From Eggerthellaceae bacterium (GTDB taxonomy: Bacteria > Actinomycetota > Coriobacteriia > Coriobacteriales > Eggerthellaceae), in assembly GCA_900754955.1 (NCBI GenBank), contig CAAEEV010000103.1, forward strand, positions 1 to 10,963: DNA of 10,963 nucleotides, written 5' to 3'. Below the pieces are notes generated by a model. It was not told the DNA's origin. It did no database searches and worked only from the letters and a program-made list of their open reading frames with translations. Shown piece by piece: positions 1 to 5,602 of this stretch. How positions within the stretch are numbered: position 1 is the stretch's first letter; each line of letters begins with the position of its first letter. A program made the position numbers and the translations under genes.

Positions 1-547
1 GACCGAAGTAGCGCGTTTCGGGCTTGTGCTTCTCGCGCGTATACTTGATCGCGGGAAACACGTCGCCCTTGGTGAGCGCGATGAACGGGTAGCTCTTGTC
101 GTCTTTGAAGTCGGCGTTGAAGAACGGCGCATGCTGGTTGATGAGGTTCTTCTCGAGCACGAGCGACTCGTGTTCGTTGTCCACGACGAAGTACTCGAAC
201 GAATCGATCTGATCGACGAGCAGCGGGATTTTGGCACGGTCGTCTTGGAAGTTGACGTACTGGCGCATGCGCGCGCGCAGCTGCTTGGCCTTGCCCACGT
301 AGATGACCTGACCCGCGCGGTCTTTCCACAGGTACACGCCGGGCAACGCCGGAACTTCATCGAGCTCGCGCTTGATGCGCGCGATCTTCGCAGCGAGCTG
401 GCCGGGGTCGCTGCGCGTGCCGAAGTCGGCGGGCAGACCCTCGGTAACGTGGCCGCCCGTAGTGAGCGCGCCGTCGATGACGGGCTTATCGGCTTGCGGC
501 GCGCGGTGTGAATCAGGAGACATACTGTCGGTTTCGAATGCTTTCAT
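1..547 (-). CDS. uvrC: UvrABC system protein C, N-terminal part (3' end outside window)
   Basis: This is the incision endonuclease subunit of nucleotide excision repair; with UvrB it cuts on both sides of a bulky lesion. Only the first 182 codons lie in the window. The translation shows an intact GIY-YIG nuclease domain, with PGVYLWKD at residues 69-76, VIYVGKAKQLRAR at 81-93, then NEHESLVLEKNLI and DDKSYPFIAL, all collinear with known UvrC proteins. The C-terminal EndoV-like and HhH domains are beyond the edge. The chosen ATG is preceded by GGAAAG only two bases away. An in-frame ATG at 523 is possible but has a poorer upstream site. From the first ATG, about 68 residues precede the GIY motif, compared with about 20 in E. 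coli UvrC, so this protein has a polar N-terminal extension or starts later. It is the last gene of the co-directional minus-strand series, 57 nt after its neighbour. The identification is secure; the start is less so. Confidence 0.95.
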   Translation of the reverse strand, partial: MKAFETDSMSPDSHRAPQADKPVIDGALTTGGHVTEGLPADFGTRSDPGQLAAKIARIKRELDEVPALPGVYLWKDRAGQVIYVGKAKQLRARMRQYVNFQDDRAKIPLLVDQIDSFEYFVVDNEHESLVLEKNLINQHAPFFNADFKDDKSYPFIALTKGDVFPAIKYTREKHKPETRYFG

Positions 548-555
548 AGCTTTCC

Positions 556-561
556 AGTATA
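556..561 (-). promoter_or_regulatory. Possible -10 element for uvrC (TATACT)
   Basis: On the minus strand TATACT (5 of 6 matches to TATAAT) lies 9 nt before the uvrC ATG, so transcription would begin at or almost at the start codon and leave a near-leaderless message. I see no good TTGACA-like -35 box at the right distance. Its position just after two GC-rich hairpins fits a new transcription unit, but the evidence is thin. Confidence 0.3.
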
Positions 562-572
562 GTCTGACGGCA

Positions 573-607
573 GCACGCCCGCAGGCGCGCTGAGCGCTCT
601 TCGCTCA
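573..607 (-). terminator. Tandem GC-rich hairpins between the unknown gene and uvrC
   Basis: Two adjacent inverted repeats are read on the minus strand. TGAGCG / CGCTCA (607-602 and 596-591, loop of 5) overlaps the stop codon of the 605-1264 gene. It is followed at once by GCGCGCC / GGCGTGC (590-584 and 579-573, loop TGCG, one G-U pair). No T-run follows, so this is not a textbook intrinsic terminator. U-less hairpins are often proposed as terminators in high-GC Gram-positives. It may also simply be mRNA structure. Confidence 0.35.
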
Positions 608-1264
608 TCGCACAGAAGCGCCCGCCTCCACGGGGAACCGCACGATGCGGATCACGGGATTTGCGGCGGCGGTGCTCGTCTCGTCGAGAGCAGCGACCAT
701 GACGGCGCTGAGCAAGCGTGCGAGCGTTTCGCCGCGCAGGCCTGCGTCGATTCCGCTCTCGGCAAGCGGCACAAACTGCGGCCAGTTGCGCAGGTAGAGG
801 TCGATGAGAAACGCCGTGCGATCGGAGTGGCGACCGCGCACCGACACGAGCGTGTACTCATGCAGACGCGCGTACTCCTCGTCGGTCACGCCGATCTTCG
901 CGTACCACGCTGGCACGTTCTCCACGCCCTCGTCGGCGAAGAACTGGCGGATCTCCCCTGAGCTCGAAAGCGGGTACGGCGGAATATCGTAGCCCTGGCT
1001 GCGCGCGAAATGGTAGATGAAGCGCGAGGCGTTGCCCACCTGCACCCGATCGCCGAGCACGAGCGAGGCGACGGGAAACAGACGGTAGATGTTGAAATAA
1101 CCCGCATTGTATTCCGTGCGCAGCAGATCGAGCATGCCGTTGAACGCCGCGTCGAACGGCGTCAGGTCTGTGGCCGGCAACGCGACGCGCGCGGAAGCGT
1201 CCGGCACGCCTGCAGACGACTCGACGGATGCGGCAGCAGGATCTCCCTCTGACAGCTTCGCCAC
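605..1264 (-). CDS. Protein of unknown function (219 aa, GTG start)
   Basis: I do not recognise a family. The frame is open much further upstream (to 1390), but that part overlaps the HD-hydrolase gene and has an Arg/Ser/Ala-rich shadow composition. The start chosen is GTG at 1264, with AGGAG (1276-1272) 7 nt before it and sitting on the stop codon of the upstream gene; translation would begin 10 nt after that stop. Residues 1-33 are low-complexity and Ala/Ser-rich. From about residue 34 the protein looks folded and mixed alpha/beta, with aromatic-rich stretches (EYNAGYFNIYRLFP at 51-64, RFIYHFARSQGYDIPPY at 81-97) and a conserved-looking RGRHSDRTAFLIDLYLRNWPQF at about 143-164. There is no signal peptide, membrane segment or obvious catalytic motif, so it is probably cytoplasmic. 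Tight coupling to the Rsh-type hydrolase suggests that the two are made together. Confidence 0.8.
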   Translation of the reverse strand: MAKLSEGDPAAASVESSAGVPDASARVALPATDLTPFDAAFNGMLDLLRTEYNAGYFNIYRLFPVASLVLGDRVQVGNASRFIYHFARSQGYDIPPYPLSSSGEIRQFFADEGVENVPAWYAKIGVTDEEYARLHEYTLVSVRGRHSDRTAFLIDLYLRNWPQFVPLAESGIDAGLRGETLARLLSAVMVAALDETSTAAANPVIRIVRFPVEAGASVR

Positions 1265-1271
1265 AGCGCGG

Positions 1272-1276
1272 CTCCT
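1272..1276 (-). promoter_or_regulatory. Ribosome binding site that fixes the GTG start at 1264
   Basis: AGGAG on the minus strand lies 7 nt before GTG 1264 and overlaps the TAG stop (1277-1275) of the preceding HD-hydrolase gene. A ribosome finishing that gene would be right at this site, which implies translational coupling. It decides against the longer reading of the unknown gene that would start at 1390. Confidence 0.7.
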
Positions 1277-1817
1277 AGCCGCGCGGCGCTGCCGCAGGCG
1301 GCTCGGGCGCAGGCGGCGCAGCGGGACGGCGCGCCTCGAGCATGCCTGGATGCTGGCTCGCGAACGTGCCGTCGAAGCAGAGCTCGTCACGGCCGTCGAG
1401 CAGATCGAGCGCCTTGAGGTACTTCGACTCGCGACGACGGTCCATCGCGGTGACGGCGATGTAGCGCGACATATCGGCGTTGTGCTCGAGATCGGCGTGC
1501 TTCACCTTGGCCGCAAGCGGGTTCTCGCGCACCTGCAGGATGTACTCGAAGTAGTCGACCGCCGGATCGTGCGTCAGCAGCTCGACAGCGGCGACCACCT
1601 CCTCGCTCATGCCGATGGCGCGCAGGTCATCGGCGGTGAAGTCGGAGTCTTCGAGAACGTCGTGCAGAAGGGCGACACACGTCGCCTCTTCGGTGTCCAT
1701 GTTCTCGGCGACGGTGAGCGGGTGGTTGATGTAGGGCTCGCCCGCGCGATCGACCTGTCCCGCGTGGGCCTTCTGCGCCAGATTCGCCGCCGCCGATGTA
1801 AGCGCTGTATTGATCAT
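1275..1817 (-). CDS. Stand-alone Rsh-type HD phosphohydrolase (possible ppGpp hydrolase)
   Basis: The 180-aa protein is a single HD domain of the RelA/SpoT-hydrolase type. AHAGQVDRAGEPYINHPLTVA (17-37) matches the N-terminal Rsh signature. LLHDVLED (50-57) gives the HD pair H52/D53 and the catalytic-type E56/D57. KHADLEHN (106-113) supplies D109 and N113 with the D-x3-N spacing seen in Rel/SpoT hydrolase domains, and H32 would complete the metal site. The synthetase, TGS and ACT domains are absent, as in small alarmone hydrolases. Mn-dependent removal of pyrophosphate from ppGpp is therefore plausible, but many proteins of this small family have no tested substrate. The last 20 residues are a Pro/Ala-rich tail (from about 161). 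AGGAGG at 1828-1823, 5 nt before the ATG, is a near-perfect ribosome site. The gene lies 113 nt downstream of addA across a hairpin and probably starts its own two-gene transcript. Confidence 0.9.
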   Translation of the reverse strand: MINTALTSAAANLAQKAHAGQVDRAGEPYINHPLTVAENMDTEEATCVALLHDVLEDSDFTADDLRAIGMSEEVVAAVELLTHDPAVDYFEYILQVRENPLAAKVKHADLEHNADMSRYIAVTAMDRRRESKYLKALDLLDGRDELCFDGTFASQHPGMLEARRPAAPPAPEPPAAAPRG

Positions 1818-1873
1818 GGGAACCTCCTTGGAGCCGCGCCGCCAAAGCGCGCGGCACTTGTCTCGTTTCCGTC

Positions 1874-1882
1874 ATGGTAGCA
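1874..1882 (-). promoter_or_regulatory. Possible extended -10 promoter for the HD-hydrolase gene
   Basis: TGCTACCAT on the minus strand fits the extended -10 pattern TGnTAnnnT, 56 nt before the ATG at 1817 and just after the hairpin that follows addA. No clear -35 box is visible. The placement supports a separate transcript for the HD hydrolase and the following unknown gene, but this is only a pattern match. Confidence 0.25.
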
Positions 1883-1905
1883 CGCACATGGCATGCGCGG
1901 CGTGC

Positions 1906-1928
1906 GCCCAGCGCGCTTCACGCTGGGC
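1906..1928 (-). terminator. Hairpin directly after addA
   Basis: A perfect 8-bp inverted repeat (GCCCAGCG at 1906-1913 and CGCTGGGC at 1921-1928, loop of 7) begins 2 nt beyond the addA stop codon. No T-run follows on either strand. The position right behind the end of the addBA unit suggests transcription termination or 3'-end protection of the addBA message. The function is inferred. Confidence 0.45.
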
Positions 1929-1930
1929 GG

Positions 1931-4900
1931 CTAGCTCCACGCCGCGAGGATGGCGCGCGCGAGGGCGGGAACGTCGTCCCGCGTAAAGCGGTAGCGCACT
2001 ACCTGGGGCTGATCAGTCTGTGTGGGATCGGCCTGCTCGACGCGCACGAAGGACGCCTCGACCGCCGAGAAGCCCTCGCGCATGAGCGCGTAAGCGTAGC
2101 ACTGAGCTTGCTGCAGGTGCTTGCGATGCAGCTCGTCATCCGTCTCGTCCGCGGTACCGCCCGTCTTGTAGTCGATAAGGAAGGCGCATGTGTCGTCGTC
2201 GAATGCAAGACCGTCGATCTCGCCCTCGAGATACACCGTACCATCGTCGGATTCGAGCGCCGTCATGAAGGGCACCTCGGCATCGAGGTGAGCGTGGCGC
2301 GCGAACGCCGCCGCCTCGGCGCTTCCGAACCAGCGCGTGAGCGCGCGCTGCAGGCGAGCTTCCTGATCGGGCGTGAGGGCGCACGAGGCAACCTGATGTG
2401 CGACGGCCTCGGCGCCGGGGCAGGCCAGAGTGTCGTCTGCAGCAGTAGCGGCGGCGGCGCGCTCACCAGCGGCACCCGCTTCCGTCGCCCCGCGTTGGTC
2501 GGCGAGCGCGCAGATGGCACGTTGCGCGAGATGATGGAACGCCGTGCCGAGCGCCGTGGCATCGCCCTCGTCGGGACGCAGCGCCCGCGCCTGGGGATCG
2601 GACGCCTCATCGTCGAAGCCGGCGTCGGCTCCAGGTGCAGCAGGTGCGACACAGGCACGCGTCGGTTCGGCCGTACCATGGTCGAGCGAAGAGTACGACC
2701 GCACGTCCTCGCGACCGAACGATCGCGGCGACGCATACGGCAGAGACGGCCTCTCACGCTGCGGTACAACGAAGACGGCGGGCGCAGGCGCGTCTGCCGC
2801 TCCTGGCGTCGTCGGCGCTGCGTCTCCGCATGCCGACGCGCTCTCGGCGGCGCACGATGCGGCAAGTTCCTCGGCGAGATCGTCAGGCGTCTGCAGGTGC
2901 ACGAGCGACACGCGCGCGGGCAGCGTGCCGCCGTAGGGGCACTGCGACACCGTCTTCTTCGACGACACGTCCCACTGCAGCGCCTCGTACGCGTCGCGAT
3001 AGATGCCCGCTCCCTCGTACTCCCTCGCAGGATCGATCGTCGTGCACCAGCTTACGAGAAGCGTCTTGCTCGCCCGCGTCAACGCCACGTAGAACAGGCG
3101 CTGCGCCTCGGACAGCGTCTGTCCGCGCATATGCGCATCGAGCGCCGCGTAGAGCTCACCCGGCGTGTGCGCATCCTCGATTGCGGGAACTTCCTCTTCA
3201 AACGCGCCGAATCCGCGCAGCTTGGCGATCTTCTTCTCGTAGGCGCCCGTATCCGCTGCGCCGAACGCCACAAACGTGCGCTCGCCGAGATTCTCGACGA
3301 GCAGCGCATCGCGGCGCGCGGTACCATCGCGCAGATCGGCGATGGCCACATGGGGGAACTCGAGCCCCTTCGAGGCATGCACCGTCATGATGCGCACGAA
3401 GTCGGACGACACCGTGGCAAGCGATCCAGGAGCCTCCTTCGCCGTGCGCAGATGCTCGGCGAAAGCTGTCGCAACCGAGGCGATGCCAGCCGCGTCGCAC
3501 TCGAACGAGCGCACGAGCGCGAGCGCCTTAGCGTAGTTGCCCGCTTGGGCGAACCCGTCGACGCCCGCATCCTCGAGGCGGTCGAGCAGCCCCGCGTCGA
3601 CCAGCAAACGACGCAACGCCTCAGACGCCGACGCACCGCGCGCAGCGGTCACAAACGAACTCAGCGCGGCGCGCGCGAGTTCAATCGCCTCCTCGTCGGC
3701 GGGAGCGAGACCCGCAACGCCGAGCGGGCGGTCGTCGATGAAGCATGCCGAAAGCGGGCGGCGGTGCACCGCGCCGTCGCTTCCCTGCTGAGAAGCGAGC
3801 GCGAGCAGCGCGTCATCAGACAGCGCAAACAACGGCGAGACGAGCACCGTGTAGAGCGCCTCCTCGTCGGCGCGGTTCACCGCGACGCGCAGCAGGCACG
3901 CGACGAGCTGCGCCTCGGCCGACGTCGAGAACACCGACCCGCCTGTGACGACGCTCTCGAGCCCCGCTTCGCGCAGCGCCCGCACGTAGACGTCCGCGTT
4001 CGTCATGCCGCCAAGCAGCAGCGCCATATCCCCCGCTCGCGCACCGCGCTCCTTGAGCTCGGCGAAGTGCTGCGCGACATGACGCGCAGCCACGCGCACG
4101 GCATCCCCCTTCGCCACGCCCTGCGTGCGAGGTGTCGACTGCTTGCAGTGCACGAAGTCGAACGCAATGCGCGGGAACCCGTCGCAGACGGGATCGGGCT
4201 CATCGTTGAGCTTCGCACGCGGCTCGAGATGGAGGAACTCGCCGCCGAAGACGCGCTGCTGCGAGAAGATCGCATCGACCACGGCGAGCACGTCGCGGTG
4301 GCTGCGGAAGTTGTCGGGGAGGCTGACGAACCGAGCGCGATCGCCCTGCGCGCGCAGGGCGTCGCGATACTCGAAGAACACGTTCACATCGGCGCCGCGG
4401 AAGCGATAGATACTCTGCTGGGCATCACCCACCGTGCACACGTTCGAAAGCCCTGGCTGAGCGATCGCGCTGACGAGTGCCACCTGAAGCTTGTCGGTGT
4501 CCTGGAACTCGTCGATCATGATGAGCTTGAAGCGGTCGCGGTAACGTGCGGCAAGCGCAGGCCGCTCCTTCAGGGCGCGGGCGCAGAGCGTGAGCAGATC
4601 GCCCTTGTCAAGGCGCGACGGGCCCTTGAGGGACGCCGTCTCCTCAGCCACCATGCGCGCGAGGCGCACGAGCGCATCGGCGTCGCGCGCGGCAATGCAC
4701 GCCTCCACCTCGGCTGACAGGCGCGCGTAGGTGCTGCGCCACTGCTCGAAGAACGAGGCGTCGTCCTTCTTCGCATGGAACTGGGGAGTCGTCGGCGGGA
4801 ACGCGTAGAAGGCCGCCCGGAACGCATCGGCGTCGAAGGAGTCGTCGCCGAACGGCACGGCGCTCGCCGGGGAGAGCAGCCACGCCTCGGCGGCCTCGAT

Positions 4901-5602
4901 CGCCGAGGCAAGCTCGTCGACGACCGCCTGTTCGGTCTTGGTGGGCTTCTTCCACGTTTCGGCGATCATGCGAAATTCGAGTGCGGGCTCGAACAGCGCG
5001 CGCATCAGATCACCCGGCGTCTCGCACGGCTGCGCGAGCACAACGCCGTCGAACCCCGCTGGCATCGCTTCGATGCGCGCGAGCAGCCTGCGCGCACGAT
5101 CGACCGTGCCCTCGGCGCCGAACCCCGTCGCCGTCAGCGGGCCCGATGCGAGAAGATCCTGCAGAGCGCGGTCGCCACCGTCTTTCGCGTGCTTGATCAC
5201 CCGCTCGATCGCCTCGTCGCGCAGCTCATCGGCGAGGGAATCCGAGATGACCTCGAAGGTGGGATCGACGCCGAGCTCGAGGGCGTTTTCCCGCAGCATG
5301 CGCGACGCCATCTGATGGATGGTGGTGATCCAGGCATCGTCTACCGCCAGCGCCTCGTCAGCAAGCCCTTCGCTCAGCAGCTGGGCCTTGATGCGCGAGC
5401 GCAATTCAGCCGCAGCCTTTTTAGTGAACGTGATGGCAAGCACCTCGCCGATTGACGTGAGCGCGCCTGTGCACAGCGCATTCACGATGCGCTGCGTGAG
5501 CGTGAAGGTCTTGCCCGAGCCCGCACCCGCCGCCACCATGAGCGGCGCGTCGAGCGTGGTGATGATCTCGAGCTGACCAGGTGTGCAGCGGTCGAGGTTC
5601 AT
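1931..5602 (-). CDS. addA: ATP-dependent helicase/nuclease subunit A (AddA, RexA)
   Basis: This is the motor and 3'-strand nuclease of the AddAB complex, which unwinds and resects DNA double-strand ends before RecA loading. The 1223 residues match the usual length (B. subtilis AddA is about 1230). The UvrD-type helicase motifs are complete and in order: Walker A AGAGSGKT (25-32), motif Ia ITFTKKAAAE (57-66), DEFQDT (364-369), VGDAQQSIYRFRG (391-403), LPDNFRSH, TVHASKGLE (740-748) and RLFYVALTR (835-843). A long Ala/Asp-rich linker leads to a RecB-type nuclease domain with H1023/H1024 (GTAFHHLA), EGEID ending at D1130, and D1144-Y-K1146 (LIDYKTGG), so both activities should be intact. The frame is open back to 5869, but ATG 5602 has AAGGAG six nt before it and overlaps the addB stop as ATGA, indicating coupled translation. 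Start and identity are secure. Confidence 0.97.
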   Translation of the reverse strand: MNLDRCTPGQLEIITTLDAPLMVAAGAGSGKTFTLTQRIVNALCTGALTSIGEVLAITFTKKAAAELRSRIKAQLLSEGLADEALAVDDAWITTIHQMASRMLRENALELGVDPTFEVISDSLADELRDEAIERVIKHAKDGGDRALQDLLASGPLTATGFGAEGTVDRARRLLARIEAMPAGFDGVVLAQPCETPGDLMRALFEPALEFRMIAETWKKPTKTEQAVVDELASAIEAAEAWLLSPASAVPFGDDSFDADAFRAAFYAFPPTTPQFHAKKDDASFFEQWRSTYARLSAEVEACIAARDADALVRLARMVAEETASLKGPSRLDKGDLLTLCARALKERPALAARYRDRFKLIMIDEFQDTDKLQVALVSAIAQPGLSNVCTVGDAQQSIYRFRGADVNVFFEYRDALRAQGDRARFVSLPDNFRSHRDVLAVVDAIFSQQRVFGGEFLHLEPRAKLNDEPDPVCDGFPRIAFDFVHCKQSTPRTQGVAKGDAVRVAARHVAQHFAELKERGARAGDMALLLGGMTNADVYVRALREAGLESVVTGGSVFSTSAEAQLVACLLRVAVNRADEEALYTVLVSPLFALSDDALLALASQQGSDGAVHRRPLSACFIDDRPLGVAGLAPADEEAIELARAALSSFVTAARGASASEALRRLLVDAGLLDRLEDAGVDGFAQAGNYAKALALVRSFECDAAGIASVATAFAEHLRTAKEAPGSLATVSSDFVRIMTVHASKGLEFPHVAIADLRDGTARRDALLVENLGERTFVAFGAADTGAYEKKIAKLRGFGAFEEEVPAIEDAHTPGELYAALDAHMRGQTLSEAQRLFYVALTRASKTLLVSWCTTIDPAREYEGAGIYRDAYEALQWDVSSKKTVSQCPYGGTLPARVSLVHLQTPDDLAEELAASCAAESASACGDAAPTTPGAADAPAPAVFVVPQRERPSLPYASPRSFGREDVRSYSSLDHGTAEPTRACVAPAAPGADAGFDDEASDPQARALRPDEGDATALGTAFHHLAQRAICALADQRGATEAGAAGERAAAATAADDTLACPGAEAVAHQVASCALTPDQEARLQRALTRWFGSAEAAAFARHAHLDAEVPFMTALESDDGTVYLEGEIDGLAFDDDTCAFLIDYKTGGTADETDDELHRKHLQQAQCYAYALMREGFSAVEASFVRVEQADPTQTDQPQVVRYRFTRDDVPALARAILAAWS

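Noticed and set aside
26..511. A 161-codon plus-strand frame at the left edge
   Set aside because: It is antisense to the clear GIY-YIG domain of UvrC.
1874..4717. A 947-codon open frame on the plus strand opposite addA
   Set aside because: It is Arg/Ala/His-rich without domains and lies wholly opposite a protein with complete helicase and nuclease motifs; long antisense frames are expected from G/C-ending codons.
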